Source: BNWE01 sp964369545
Lineage (GTDB): Bacteria > Pseudomonadota > Alphaproteobacteria > UBA3830
Direction of reading: 5' to 3'
NCBI GenBank assembly: GCA_964369545.1
Contig: CAYJFA010000003.1
Location: 104,477 to 168,476, forward strand
DNA length: 64,000 nt
A program made the translations under genes and the position numbers. Below, one piece after another: positions 17,192-26,981 of this stretch (its first letter is position 1; each line of letters begins with the position of its first letter). A model generated the notes under the pieces. It was given only the letters and a program-made list of their open reading frames with translations, was not told the origin of the DNA and did no database searches.

Positions 17192-18132
17192 TTTTTGCTT
17201 GCCTTCAAAAGTCGATCATTTATAGCTGCTCCGATTTTTGTATTTGGAACAGGCATGACGCAGATTTTCTCTGCATTTGTCTTATCTAGTTCATGCAGCA
17301 TTCTGAAAAGATTAGCGGCAGCTTCCGTTAAATCGTGTTTTTCGCTTAAATTCAAAACATATTTGCATTGATTTTCAATCGGTGTTCCAAAAGCCAGCAA
17401 AGCATCTTTTTTATCTACTCTATCTGCATTGAGGATTATTTTTTTTTGGGTAGCATAGTGTTTAAATTTGTCAGGTAGATTATATGATTTATTAATTTTT
17501 AAGAGCTGCAGTTTGCACCTTTCCAAGATTTCATTTTCTGATACTGCTCCAGATCTTAAAATGCACAATTTATCGCTGGTGCAATCAATAATTGTCGATT
17601 CTATACCGATAAGGCACTGTCCTCCATCCAGGATGGTAAGATTTTCATTTTCTTTCAGATTTTCGGAAACAGCGTTTGCGTTTGTCGGGCTTATTTTTGT
17701 AGATTTGTTCGCACTTGGTGCAGCAAGTGGAAACGGAATCATTGATAATAATTTTAATGCTATTGGATTTGAAGGAACTCTAATTCCAATTGTATCAGTT
17801 CCCGCAGAGCATAATAACGATATTTTCGATTTTGGGTTCCGCTTTAATAAAAACGTTATAGGTCCTGGTAAAAATTGTTTTGATAATAAACGAGCGCTGT
17901 CAGTTATAGTTACATCTTCGAAAGCAGATTCTAAATCTGGATAACAAATACTGATGGGATTCATTTCAGAGCGATTTTTATATGCGAAAATCTTTGCTAC
18001 AACATTGTCATCGTATGCATTTCCTCCGAGTCCGTAAACGGTTTCTGTTGGAAAGGCGACTAATTCACCATTTAGCAGTAATTTACTTGCTGTTTGAACA
18101 TTTTCAGAAGTCGGCAGAATAATATTATGCAT
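17188..18132 (-). CDS. sua5: L-threonylcarbamoyladenylate synthase (Sua5 type)
   Basis: This 314-residue protein makes threonylcarbamoyl-AMP for the t6A37 modification of ANN-decoding tRNAs. The YrdC/Sua5 domain is clear (VAFPTETVYGLGGNAYDD, IFAYKNRSEMNPI, FPLAAPSANKST, LDGGQCLIGIESTIID). A linker, LPDKFKHYATQKK, in place of the usual PGM-x-HYAP, leads into the Sua5 C-terminal domain. The start shares one base with the upstream gene stop (TAATG). Confidence 0.92.
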   Translation of the reverse strand: MHNIILPTSENVQTASKLLLNGELVAFPTETVYGLGGNAYDDNVVAKIFAYKNRSEMNPISICYPDLESAFEDVTITDSARLLSKQFLPGPITFLLKRNPKSKISLLCSAGTDTIGIRVPSNPIALKLLSMIPFPLAAPSANKSTKISPTNANAVSENLKENENLTILDGGQCLIGIESTIIDCTSDKLCILRSGAVSENEILERCKLQLLKINKSYNLPDKFKHYATQKKIILNADRVDKKDALLAFGTPIENQCKYVLNLSEKHDLTEAAANLFRMLHELDKTNAEKICVMPVPNTKIGAAINDRLLKASKN

Positions 18133-19259
18133 TATTTACCATGTTTCCCGCTGTTATTTAAAAATTGAGGCACTATTTTATATATGAGGGGTTGCTTTAA
18201 GTATAATTTATCAAATAAATCTTTAATTTTTTTGTTATCAATTTTAAGTCCTAATTTAGATATTACTATTGGTGACATGGCCCATATATATGATCCCAAT
18301 CCTTCAATCATCTGCTGAATGTTTTCTTTATTTTGTACGCCGGATCCAATAACATCAAACTCTATGTTAATTTTATAATCTTTAAAAACAGAAGTAATGA
18401 TTGCTTTTTGATATTTTGCGTAAGGCTGATTTGATACAAAAAGTATATTTTTTATATTTTTATGATTTTTCAACCAAGTGATTAATTCTGTAAGAGTACT
18501 TTGTGTTGTTGGTCTCTGTAAATCTCGTGCAGGTGTATCTATTGTATATTTTGCTAATTTTCTTTTTTGCAGTTCGGACATGCCATATAAATCTTCAAAC
18601 AAATGTGTTTCTGTTAGCTTTTTCCAATTTTGAATATTAAATCTATGCGCGATATTTGATAATTCTTCTGCAGTACCATCTATGTTTTCTGTAACATATC
18701 GTTCACCCGTTAATAAAATAATCGTATTGGTTTTTAATCCATTCTTGATTAAAGATTCAGTATATTCCAGCCTATCTGCCATACGTTTTCTTGTCGCACC
18801 GAGAATGCAGATTGCATCAACAACATTAGTTTTTGGTTTTATAGGATCTGAAAAACCTAAGATTTTTAAATTGTTATAAATATTTTGTTGATTATGTTTC
18901 ATCCATTCGGAAGCAGATATTTCCCAACGCTCTTGATGACCATTTCTTATTACAAATTTTTCTTGCGTGCTTTTTACAAAGTGCAATATATCTTCTATTA
19001 TTTGCAATTCTGTCCGATTTTCAGGAAAAACATTCACAAACGAATTATTTGCAGGAATAATTGATGCTTGTTTGAGAAGATTTTTAATTGCATCTTTTTG
19101 CTGTTGCTGGGTAAATTCATAATAATCTAAAGCACTTTCTAACGAGTATTTTCTATTTGAACATTGATATCTTACGAATATTACAGTGGAAATGAGTACG
19201 ACTAAAAGTATATGAAAATATTTTCGGTGGAATAGATTATTTTTTAGAGAATTACTCAT
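18132..19259 (-). CDS. membrane-anchored protein, weakly DUF218/YdcF-like
   Basis: This 375-residue protein has one N-terminal membrane segment (YFHILLVVLISTVIFVRY) and a soluble part. VDAICILGATRKRMADRLEY followed by TNTIILLTGERYVTENIDGTAEEL resembles the nucleotide-like pocket of the DUF218 (ElyC/SanA/YdcF) fold, but the match is weak. Relatives act in envelope maintenance. Overlap of one base with sua5 shows co-transcription. The precise function is not recognised. Confidence 0.5.
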   Translation of the reverse strand: MSNSLKNNLFHRKYFHILLVVLISTVIFVRYQCSNRKYSLESALDYYEFTQQQQKDAIKNLLKQASIIPANNSFVNVFPENRTELQIIEDILHFVKSTQEKFVIRNGHQERWEISASEWMKHNQQNIYNNLKILGFSDPIKPKTNVVDAICILGATRKRMADRLEYTESLIKNGLKTNTIILLTGERYVTENIDGTAEELSNIAHRFNIQNWKKLTETHLFEDLYGMSELQKRKLAKYTIDTPARDLQRPTTQSTLTELITWLKNHKNIKNILFVSNQPYAKYQKAIITSVFKDYKINIEFDVIGSGVQNKENIQQMIEGLGSYIWAMSPIVISKLGLKIDNKKIKDLFDKLYLKQPLIYKIVPQFLNNSGKHGK

Positions 19260-19290
19260 GATTATGCATCTGCCTATGTGTTAATGAAAG

Positions 19291-20490
19291 TTATACTGTC
19301 TTTAAATATGACTTTTTTGCTATTTTTCTCATTTTTTGGAATATGACGACGAAAAAATTATTAGCGGCAACGTTTCCTGCTGTTGCTATTGGATCTATAA
19401 CCCCATAAAACGCGATTATAAATGCTATCATCGAATCATCGAACCCAAAATATTCTCTGAGAACCGGAACTGTTACCATAATTGTTCCGCTTGGTATACC
19501 ACCGCCGGCAAATTTATTTAAAACAAAAAATATTCCAAACATAATAAAATTATATACTGTGGGAAGAGGGTGATTAAACGCCAGCATAACTATCATTGCG
19601 AGTATAGGAACGATAATTGTGTCTCCTACCATATGAAAATTCATGGTTAAAGGCATAACAGCGTCCGATAAAACGCGATCCTTTGTATTTTTTTCTGCTG
19701 CATTTAAGGAAAGCGGGAGTGCTGCAGCGCTGGACATTGTACTGAACGCTGTAATGATCGCAGGAAATGTGTTTTTGAAAATTTCGAGCGCTCTTTCTTT
19801 ATTAAAAGACGCGGCGAAAAACAGCCACAATACTAAATAGCAAAATAAAAAACAACACATCATCAAACAAACAGAGGAATTTTCACTGACAAACCCAGTC
19901 ATTCTTCCTTCAGCAAACAATTTCAGGAGAAAACCGCTAACAAATAGCGGAAGCAGTGGCACGAAAAATTTTTTCATGAATTTCAATACGAGTTTATGAA
20001 TAAAATGGATTACATTATTTAGATACTTATTTGGATATAAGGAATTTATAAAGCCAACCACAACACCTGCGATAAGCGCATGAACTGTGTTGGCTACTTG
20101 AGGTAATCCCATAGAAAATAGTGGAAGCAAAGTTACAGCTCCTTCGTTCATTTCTCTAGATGGTGTTCCAGATAAAAGGAAAAAGCCGACGGATCCTGAT
20201 ATTAATATGTTTATAAAATTAGATACAAATACCGTCGCCATTAATGCTAAAACAAAGAGCATGCCTTCTTTCGGAATAGCTGATAGAGCGACAGCGACAA
20301 AGCTGAAAAGCAAAAAGGGCAGAACAAAAACAAGCATTTCTCGTAAGCATGAGCTGATAGTGAGAAATACTCTAATTGCGTCATGAGAAATGAATGAGTA
20401 GCAGTATGAGCATAGAATAATCGCGAAAAGCAATTGAACTAGAGGATTGAAAATCATTTTTTTAAATATTTTTAATGTGCTTAAGCTCAT
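19291..20490 (-). CDS. dicarboxylate/amino acid:cation symporter (SDF family)
   Basis: This 399-residue carrier has eight to ten hydrophobic stretches. The SDF family core is present: AFSTMSSAAALPLSLNAAEK (serine-rich hairpin HP1), MPLTMNFHMVGDTIIVPILA and GGGIPSGTIMVTVPVL with DPIATAGNVAANNFF (substrate and Na/H sites). ATG 20490 has CGGAGTAA upstream and fits the family; the frame extends 28 codons further without merit. It probably takes up glutamate, aspartate or C4-dicarboxylates from the host. The exact substrate is unknown. Confidence 0.88.
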   Translation of the reverse strand: MSLSTLKIFKKMIFNPLVQLLFAIILCSYCYSFISHDAIRVFLTISSCLREMLVFVLPFLLFSFVAVALSAIPKEGMLFVLALMATVFVSNFINILISGSVGFFLLSGTPSREMNEGAVTLLPLFSMGLPQVANTVHALIAGVVVGFINSLYPNKYLNNVIHFIHKLVLKFMKKFFVPLLPLFVSGFLLKLFAEGRMTGFVSENSSVCLMMCCFLFCYLVLWLFFAASFNKERALEIFKNTFPAIITAFSTMSSAAALPLSLNAAEKNTKDRVLSDAVMPLTMNFHMVGDTIIVPILAMIVMLAFNHPLPTVYNFIMFGIFFVLNKFAGGGIPSGTIMVTVPVLREYFGFDDSMIAFIIAFYGVIDPIATAGNVAANNFFVVIFQKMRKIAKKSYLKTV

Positions 20491-20700
20491 AAAATTACTC
20501 CGAGATTTAAGGGATATAATCCTGATTTGAAAATTGATGTGCCGAGAATAACATTTCTTGTGATTATTTTTCAATGATAATGTTAATGGCGAGTAAGGGC
20601 ATAATGATTAGTAAAAATTACATGCTTAAATTTTTATTAAATGTATTGCAGTTTTGATTTTATATGTATAAATTAAGTTTGTATGTTATAGAGGGATAGA

Positions 20701-20956
20701 ATGGAAAAAAAAGTACTTAATTATTACAGCGTGTTATATGTTGGTGACAAGCTCTTGTGACGCTATGGATATTCCTGATATACAAAATCCTCTTTTGATA
20801 AGTTCTGGTGCTATGCAGGATATTTCCGAGATGCAAGGCCCTCCTTCAATAAGGTTCAGAAATGAATTATATCAACAATTATATTACATAAACATAATTT
20901 TAAAGAAATATACAAGATTGAAAATTGAAAAGAGAGGAATATTGAAAGCGCTATAA
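20701..20956 (+). CDS. small lipoprotein gene split at an eight-adenine tract
   Basis: ATG 20701 has GAGGGATAG upstream, but its frame stops after 20 codons. Losing one A from the eight-A tract (20705-20712) joins it to the second frame and yields MEKKYLIITACYMLVTSSC, a textbook lipoprotein signal with lipobox VTSSC. About 65 residues follow, ending at 20956. Without slippage only a truncated form starting at ATG 20738 is possible. Either transcriptional or translational slippage restores it, or it is a fresh pseudogene, or there is a base error. The mature part has no recognised domain. Confidence 0.5.
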
Positions 20957-21073
20957 AAGTCGAGTCGAAAAGTACGACAATTAAGTACTAAAACTTAAGT
21001 TGTAAAAGAAAAAAAAATAAATTCATAAAAAAAATTTAATTATAAACGACAAATCATGACGAAGATTTAAAAA

Positions 21074-21841
21074 TTAGAAATTATTAATAATAATCTGTAA
21101 CCCATCATAAGCTGGTTTGATATTTTCCGGAAGTTCTTTCATTAGCGTGTCATAATCCATCTGTGCGCTCATATGGGTTAAATATGTCATTTTTGGTTTG
21201 AGTTCTTTCGTCCATTTCAATACTGTATCCAGATTGGCGTGCGTCGGCTTTTTCTCTTTAGAAAGACAGCCGACGATCCAAACATCTAATCCATATAATT
21301 TTTCAAATGATGATTCGCTGAATTCCACGACGTCTGTAGTATATGCAAAATTCCCAATTCTTATACCAGTAGTTACGGAATGTCCATGATCTTGTTCAAA
21401 ACATATTCCAGAGATATCACCGATTGCAAATGTATCTGTGATAATATTTGTAGAAATATACGGTTTGTAGATTAAATAATCTGTTTCTTCAAATAAGTAA
21501 TAAAACATCTTTTTAATATTTTTTATTACGTTTTCTGTTGCGTAAATTTCCAATAATTTTTCTTGGCCAAAAAAAACAGGACGCAATTCATTGATTCCAA
21601 TAACATGATCGTAATGTTCATGAGTGAGAATAACTCCATCTATTTTATGGGATCTGAAATCAAGCAATTGCTGCCGCAGATCGGGCGACATGTCTATTAA
21701 TAGCGAAGTATTTAGATGTTCAATAATTATGGATGATCGCGATCTGCGATTTTTTGGGTTACTGCTGTCGCATTCTCCCCATTCAAATTTTAATGATGGT
21801 ACGCCGACGGATGCGCCACATCCTAGTATTGTGATTTTCAC
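21074..21841 (-). CDS. MBL-fold metallohydrolase (PhnP-like)
   Basis: The 255-residue protein has the metallo-beta-lactamase metal motif HEHYDH (in DGVILTHEHYDHVIGINELRP, near residue 75), preceded by ILGCGASVGVPS and DMSPDLRQQLL. Further metal ligands are in DQDHGHS and TYLTHMSAQM. This arrangement fits PhnP-like phosphodiesterases, which open cyclic phosphates. The start is GTG 21841. It follows tyrS after 6 nt on the minus strand. In vivo substrate unknown. Confidence 0.82.
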   Translation of the reverse strand: MKITILGCGASVGVPSLKFEWGECDSSNPKNRRSRSSIIIEHLNTSLLIDMSPDLRQQLLDFRSHKIDGVILTHEHYDHVIGINELRPVFFGQEKLLEIYATENVIKNIKKMFYYLFEETDYLIYKPYISTNIITDTFAIGDISGICFEQDHGHSVTTGIRIGNFAYTTDVVEFSESSFEKLYGLDVWIVGCLSKEKKPTHANLDTVLKWTKELKPKMTYLTHMSAQMDYDTLMKELPENIKPAYDGLQIIINNF

Positions 21842-21847
21842 AATTTA

Positions 21848-23104
21848 TTAATCCAAAATAATCAACAAATGTTTTTTCTTTCCGCAGGATAATTTTATAA
21901 AATTATCTTTTGAAAAATTGCTTTTGAGAAAATTATAATCTTCTTTAATCGCTTCATCGTTTATATAAACTCCGCCGCTGCGCAATAATCGTTTTGCATC
22001 TCCGCGACTTTCACATAAATTATTTTCTATTAATATATTTATCACCGATATGGATTCAATGTTTGATCTTGGAATATTATATTTCGGAATAGATGTTAAT
22101 TTCGCTAGATCATCTGAATTTTTGTTAAACATTCCAGACGCGGAATTATGTATCGCTTCAAGAGATTCTCTTCCATGTATGATAGAAGTTATCTCATCCG
22201 CCAACAACTTTTTAATTTCATTAAATTCCTGTCCCTGTGTGCTTTCCATTTTTTTTATTTCTGAAAGTTCTAGATCTGTAAAAAGATACATTAGCTTTAT
22301 TACATCTGCGTCGTTTACATTTCTCCAATATTGCCAGAAATCATAAGCCGAAAGCATATCTTTGGATAACCAGATGGCTCCATTTGCCGTTTTTCCCATT
22401 TTTTTTCCATCACTGGTTGTCAGCAGAGGATTGGTGAATCCAAAAACTTCTTTTCCGAGTTTTTTCTTGATCAATTCTACTCCGCAAACTATATTTCCCC
22501 ATTGATCTTGACCACCGAATTGTATAGAACATCCGATATTTCTATATAATTCTAGGAAATCATATGCTTGCAATATCATATAGTTGAATTCCAAAAAACT
22601 AAGAGAACTATTGTCTTCCAGTTTTGATTTTACGGAGTCGAACCCTATCATACGATTTATCGAGAAGTATTTCCCTATATCTCTCAAAAATGGAATATAT
22701 TCTATTTTATCCAGCCAATCTGCATTATTAACTATGATTGCGTCTGATTCACCGTTTCCAAATTTTAAAAATGGCATTAAGCATGATTTAATACCAATCA
22801 TATTTTCTGCGATTTCTTCGTTGGACAATACTGGACGTGTCGTATTTCTAAAAGATGGATCTCCTATCTTTGTGGTACCGCCGCCGACTAATATTACAGG
22901 ACGATGACCATGTTTCTGGAACAATCTCATCATAGTGATAGGGATAAAGTGGCCAACATGAAGACTTTTTGCGGTGATATCAAATCCTATGTAGCCATAT
23001 CTTCCTTTTGTTGTTAGGTACTCATCCATCGCTTCAAGGTTTGTAGATTGATAAAAAAAACCTCTCGCGTTTGCTTCCGTCAAAAAAGAAGATTTAAATT
23101 TCAT
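21848..23104 (-). CDS. tyrS: tyrosyl-tRNA synthetase
   Basis: This 418-residue class I synthetase charges tRNA-Tyr. The HIGH box appears as HVGH (residues about 51-54, in AKSLHVGHFIPI), the KMSKS box as KMGKT (near 235), and VGGGTTKIGDPS is the family motif. The C-terminal S4-like RNA-binding domain is seen in ESRGDAKRLLRSGGVYIND. Length is normal. It heads a two-gene unit with the MBL hydrolase. Confidence 0.96.
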   Translation of the reverse strand: MKFKSSFLTEANARGFFYQSTNLEAMDEYLTTKGRYGYIGFDITAKSLHVGHFIPITMMRLFQKHGHRPVILVGGGTTKIGDPSFRNTTRPVLSNEEIAENMIGIKSCLMPFLKFGNGESDAIIVNNADWLDKIEYIPFLRDIGKYFSINRMIGFDSVKSKLEDNSSLSFLEFNYMILQAYDFLELYRNIGCSIQFGGQDQWGNIVCGVELIKKKLGKEVFGFTNPLLTTSDGKKMGKTANGAIWLSKDMLSAYDFWQYWRNVNDADVIKLMYLFTDLELSEIKKMESTQGQEFNEIKKLLADEITSIIHGRESLEAIHNSASGMFNKNSDDLAKLTSIPKYNIPRSNIESISVINILIENNLCESRGDAKRLLRSGGVYINDEAIKEDYNFLKSNFSKDNFIKLSCGKKKHLLIILD

Positions 23105-23134
23105 AGATCACCAAATAAATATCATGTATATGTT

Positions 23135-23791
23135 TCAGAGATTTACAACACCTTTTACGTATCTAGCCTCTATATACTCTGTAACACAATTTTTGATCGT
23201 ATCCAAGTGGTTCGTAAAGGAATGATTACAGTTTGGAATTACGCGATAATCAATAGATATCCCTCTCTGTGAGTTCAGCTTCTCAACTAACTTATCTACG
23301 TTAGCAATTGGGCATACAATATCATCTTGACCACTTATAATCATACCAGAAACAGGGCAGGGCGCCAAAAACGAAAAATCATATATATTAGCGGGTGGAC
23401 ACACAGATACAAAACCAGCGATTTCTGGACGTCTCATTAATAATTGCATTCCTATGAGTGCGCCAAACGAGAATCCTGCGACCCACAACTGCCGTTGTCC
23501 TTGATTTATCGATTGAATCCAATCTAAAACAGCGGATGTATCGGTTAATTCTCCTTCGCCTTTGTCGTGTACTCCTTCTGACTTTCCCACTCCTCTGAAG
23601 TTAAAGCGTATAGCGGAAAATCCGTTTTCAATAAAAGCGTTATATAGTGTGAGTGTTACTCTATTATTCATCGTTCCGCCTTGCATAGGGTTCGGATGCA
23701 AGACTATGACTAACGGAGCTTTTGAATTTTTACTATGATGATATTTAGCTTCAATTCTTCCTGCGTTTCCTGTCAAAACTATTTCTGGCAT
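23135..23791 (-). CDS. alpha/beta hydrolase
   Basis: This 218-residue protein has the nucleophile elbow GFSFGA (Ser near residue 107), the oxyanion region VLHPNPMQGGTMNN, a late acid in SGQDDIVCP, and the catalytic His in PNCNHSFTNHL. It belongs to the common proteobacterial esterase-like family with an N-terminal VLTGNAGRIEAKYH strand. ATG 23791 has AGGAGATA. Substrate unknown. Confidence 0.85.
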   Translation of the reverse strand: MPEIVLTGNAGRIEAKYHHSKNSKAPLVIVLHPNPMQGGTMNNRVTLTLYNAFIENGFSAIRFNFRGVGKSEGVHDKGEGELTDTSAVLDWIQSINQGQRQLWVAGFSFGALIGMQLLMRRPEIAGFVSVCPPANIYDFSFLAPCPVSGMIISGQDDIVCPIANVDKLVEKLNSQRGISIDYRVIPNCNHSFTNHLDTIKNCVTEYIEARYVKGVVNL

Positions 23792-24068
23792 TAGTATCTC
23801 CTGTCATTTTTGGCGATTTTCAATAGAATATAGAGAAATATCATCCCGGATATAATTGTCTATTTTAAAATAATAAGTCACAAAATATACTTTTTTATAC
23901 TAAAAAACACAATATGCATTACCATTGAATAATTATCGATCTTTCTCATAATATCTAAATAATGCAGATAAAATTTAACACAAGCTTTTTTGTATTAGAT
24001 TTAATGATTTTTGAAAATAGATCGTTATTTCCTTGATAAAAACATTGGCTTTTCAGCAAAATTGATCA

Positions 24069-24097
24069 TTGCATAATTCCCATGTAAATAATATACT
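24069..24097 (+). promoter_or_regulatory. predicted promoter of the parvulin gene
   Basis: TTGCAT (24069-24074), 17 bp and TATACT (24092-24097) stand 34 bp upstream of the start. The rest of the 339-bp space from 23792 holds no gene or clear structure. Confidence 0.5.
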
Positions 24098-24130
24098 TCT
24101 TTCTATAGAAGGTAAATAGGAAATTAAATT

Positions 24131-25234
24131 ATGAATATTAAACTTGGTTGCGCCTTAGCTGTATTATTGTTTTTGAGTTTCGAATATGTAAACGGCGGCG
24201 CATTAAAAAAGGATTTTTCGAAAGATAGCAAGCAAAAAGAAGAAAAGAATGAAAAGCATGTTGATGCTAGTGCTGAAGAAAAAGAAGATGAAGAGACTTC
24301 TTCAGAAACTCAAGCAACTTCAGATGAAAGATCAGATGAAGGTTCTTCTGTTGGAACTGTTTCATCCCAAACGTCATCTCAAAATGAAGTTTCTATTGCA
24401 GCTGCAGGCGAAAAGAGAAAAATTGTTGGTGATCCAGTTGTATTAAAAATTGGACGTAAGGAATTTAAGCGCAGCCAGATTCTTGATGATATGAAGCTGA
24501 TTCCGCCACAGCTTATAAAAGGAATTGCGCCAGATAAACTTTTTACGATGTTAATCGATCAGAAAATGAGTACTTATTTGATGGTTGAGCAGGCAAAAAA
24601 AGCTGGAATGGATAAAACAAAAGAATTTATCGATAGAATAGAGCGCATGAAAGATGAATTGCTTGCAAGAACATTCCTTATGAAGGAAATAGCTCCAAAG
24701 GCAGAAAATGAATCAGTTCTTAAGGCGAGATATACGAAATACCTTGTGGAGTTTAAAAAAGGCAAAGAGCATCATCTATATCATATTATGTTAGCGAGTG
24801 AAACTGAGGCCAAAAATGTTCTTGAGTCCCTGGCTAAAGGAGAAGACTTTGCAAAATTAGCCAAGGAAAAAAGTGCAGCTCCATCTAAAGAAAAAAATGG
24901 AGACGAAGGATTTATTCCTCTTGACATTCTTCCTTCTCCAATCAAAGAAAAGCTTACAGCCCTGAAATCTGGGGAATATACTAAAGAATTCATTAAAACT
25001 GAAGGTGGTTTCCATATATTCAAAGTTGCCGAGAGCAGAGACACAGCGCCTCAAAAATATGAAGAAGTTAAAGACATGCTGAAGCAAATGATTGTTCAAG
25101 AAGAAATCATGAAAATGATCGGGAGGCTTGAAAAACAATATAATGTTGAAAAGTTTCATGAAGATGGCACACCTATGCCGCCAAGGTCTTCTGCTCCAGC
25201 TGGCGTTTCACAAGGTGCGACACCAGCTGCGTAA
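24131..25234 (+). CDS. secreted parvulin-type peptidyl-prolyl isomerase
   Basis: This 367-residue protein has a signal peptide (MNIKLGCALAVLLFLSFEYVNG). A low-complexity acidic linker follows (roughly residues 30-90, rich in Glu, Ser and Lys), then a SurA-N-like helical part. The parvulin domain is near residues 215-300 (HHLYHIMLASETEAKNVL, KSAAPSKEKNGDEGFIPLD, TEGGFHIFKVAESR). Proteins of this layout fold outer-membrane proteins in the periplasm. The acidic linker is unusual in length. It has its own promoter and terminator and precedes tRNA-Leu. Confidence 0.86.
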   Translation: MNIKLGCALAVLLFLSFEYVNGGALKKDFSKDSKQKEEKNEKHVDASAEEKEDEETSSETQATSDERSDEGSSVGTVSSQTSSQNEVSIAAAGEKRKIVGDPVVLKIGRKEFKRSQILDDMKLIPPQLIKGIAPDKLFTMLIDQKMSTYLMVEQAKKAGMDKTKEFIDRIERMKDELLARTFLMKEIAPKAENESVLKARYTKYLVEFKKGKEHHLYHIMLASETEAKNVLESLAKGEDFAKLAKEKSAAPSKEKNGDEGFIPLDILPSPIKEKLTALKSGEYTKEFIKTEGGFHIFKVAESRDTAPQKYEEVKDMLKQMIVQEEIMKMIGRLEKQYNVEKFHEDGTPMPPRSSAPAGVSQGATPAA

Positions 25235-25260
25235 TATTCATTTCTTATGACTATACCATA

Positions 25261-25296
25261 ATATAGCGCGAAGGAAACTTTGCGCTATATTTGTAA
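25261..25296 (+). terminator. Rho-independent-like terminator
   Basis: A 13-bp stem with loop GAAA (ATATAGCG CGAAG / CTTTG CGCTATAT, 25261-25290) is followed by a short T-rich stretch. It ends the parvulin gene. Confidence 0.6.
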
Positions 25297-25363
25297 TTAG
25301 AATTTTAAATAATAGTTTTTTGTTAATTAAATAAATGTTATAAATACAACGTAATATAAGAAT

Positions 25364-25448
25364 GCGGACGTGGTGGAACTGGTAGACACGCCAGATTTAG
25401 GTTCTGGTGGTTAACGCCGTGGGGGTTCGAGTCCCTCTGTCCGCACCA
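25364..25448 (+). tRNA. tRNA-Leu (anticodon TAG)
   Basis: A complete cloverleaf is present with acceptor GCGGACG/TGTCCGC, D-arm with GGTAG, anticodon stem CCAGA/TCTGG with loop TTTAGGT, a long class II variable arm, T-arm GGGGGTTCGAGTCCCTC, and an encoded CCA. Anticodon TAG reads CUA and, with wobble, other CUN leucine codons. Confidence 0.95.
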
Positions 25449-25537
25449 GTATTGTGATGTTATTTATATGTGAGATGTTTGAATGATTTTTGAAATCACT
25501 AATATTAATATTAGTCTCGTGTTGGCAGGAGTTCTTT

Positions 25538-26950
25538 ATGAAAATTTTATCTAAAACAAGCGATGGCCTCAAAAGATGCTACACTGTGTCAGTGTCTGTG
25601 GAAGAAGTAGAATCTGCTATTACGGAAAAGCTGAAAGAATTATCTAAAAAAGTTCGTTTGGATGGATTTCGCCCTGGAAAAGTGCCTTTGGATGTTATTA
25701 AAAGAATACATGGGGACAGTGTTAGAGAAGAATCCATAAACAAATTACTCTCCGATACATCGAAAAAGATTTTTAAAGATGAAAATATAAGAATTTCCTT
25801 CAATTTTGCAACGGATATTTTAAAACAAGATGATTCTGGAGTTGAGTTTTCTTTAAAATTCGAAATAGTTCCTGAAATTGAATTAAAGGATTTTTCTTCA
25901 ATAGAGTTAGTAAAGTATGTTACGAAAGTAACCGAAAAAGAAATCACAGATATTCTTGATGAAATAAGAAAAAATCATAAAAATTGGATAGAAGAATCTT
26001 CAGACATCAAAGCAGCAAATGGACATAAAGTAGTAGTTGATTTACTGGTAAAAACAAAACTGAAAAAACAGAAAAGCGATTCAATAAAAGGTCTAGAAAT
26101 TACGGTTGGCGATGCGAATGTGATAGAAGATTTTTGGAAGCCACTGCTTGGCATAAAAGTCTCTGACGTAAAGGAATTTACTGTGAATTATCCTGCAAAT
26201 ATGCGAGATAAAGCGTTAGCGGGAAAATCTGTAGACTACATTGCGACTGTTAAAAAGATTCTGAAATCTGCGGAATATGAATTGGATGATGTCTTCGCCA
26301 AAAGCCTCGGCTATGAAGATTTTAAGAAATTGTACGACTGGGCAGAATCAAGAGCTATCGCTAAATATGAGCAAATGTCTAAAGATATCCTAAAGCGTGA
26401 TTTACTGGAAAAATTATCAGACATGTACGATTTTGAGGTTCCTAACAATATGTTGGATGTGGAAATAAATGAGGTTAAGCGGCAGATTTCTGAAGAAGCG
26501 GCGAAACTTGGAAGAGAGATGACTGAAGAGATACAAAATGAATGCATAAAAATTGCAGAACGTCGTGTACGTCTTGGGTTTGTTGTTGCTGAAGTTTCTA
26601 AGAAAGAAAAAATTACTGTTACAAACAATGAGATTACAAAGGCCATTAAAAATATTGCGATGATGTATCCTGGCCGTGAAAAGATGATATGGGATATGTA
26701 TTCTCGTGGGGAGGCAGTAAATGCGATTGCGGGACCTATTCTTGAATCTAAAGTTGTTGACTTTTTATTCGAAATTATAAGGATAAAAGAAAAGTCTTGT
26801 TCTATAAAAGAATTAACAGATTTAGACGAGGAACCATTTGATTTTTTTAAAGAAGATGGCGTATCAGGAAAAAAAATAATTGAGAAAAAAGCAATAAAAA
26901 AGAGCGGAGAATCAGGAAAAAAGGCGCGAAAGAAAAAAGATTTCGAATAG
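25538..26950 (+). CDS. tig: trigger factor (ribosome-associated chaperone)
   Basis: This 470-residue protein has the ribosome-binding signature as KVRLDGFRPGKVPLDVIKR (around residues 31-49), the FKBP-like middle domain and the long helical C-terminal arms. The tail is lysine-rich and ends with KKARKKKDFE. ATG 25538 has CAGGAG upstream and matches the family start; 16 upstream codons were rejected. clpP follows after 31 nt, the usual partner, but clpX and lon do not follow. Confidence 0.94.
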   Translation: MKILSKTSDGLKRCYTVSVSVEEVESAITEKLKELSKKVRLDGFRPGKVPLDVIKRIHGDSVREESINKLLSDTSKKIFKDENIRISFNFATDILKQDDSGVEFSLKFEIVPEIELKDFSSIELVKYVTKVTEKEITDILDEIRKNHKNWIEESSDIKAANGHKVVVDLLVKTKLKKQKSDSIKGLEITVGDANVIEDFWKPLLGIKVSDVKEFTVNYPANMRDKALAGKSVDYIATVKKILKSAEYELDDVFAKSLGYEDFKKLYDWAESRAIAKYEQMSKDILKRDLLEKLSDMYDFEVPNNMLDVEINEVKRQISEEAAKLGREMTEEIQNECIKIAERRVRLGFVVAEVSKKEKITVTNNEITKAIKNIAMMYPGREKMIWDMYSRGEAVNAIAGPILESKVVDFLFEIIRIKEKSCSIKELTDLDEEPFDFFKEDGVSGKKIIEKKAIKKSGESGKKARKKKDFE

Positions 26951-26981
26951 TTTTTTATTATTATAGTAGTATGGAAAAATC

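Noticed and set aside
25364..25448. tRNA-Leu as an integration site
   Set aside because: No repeated tRNA 3' end or integrase was seen nearby.
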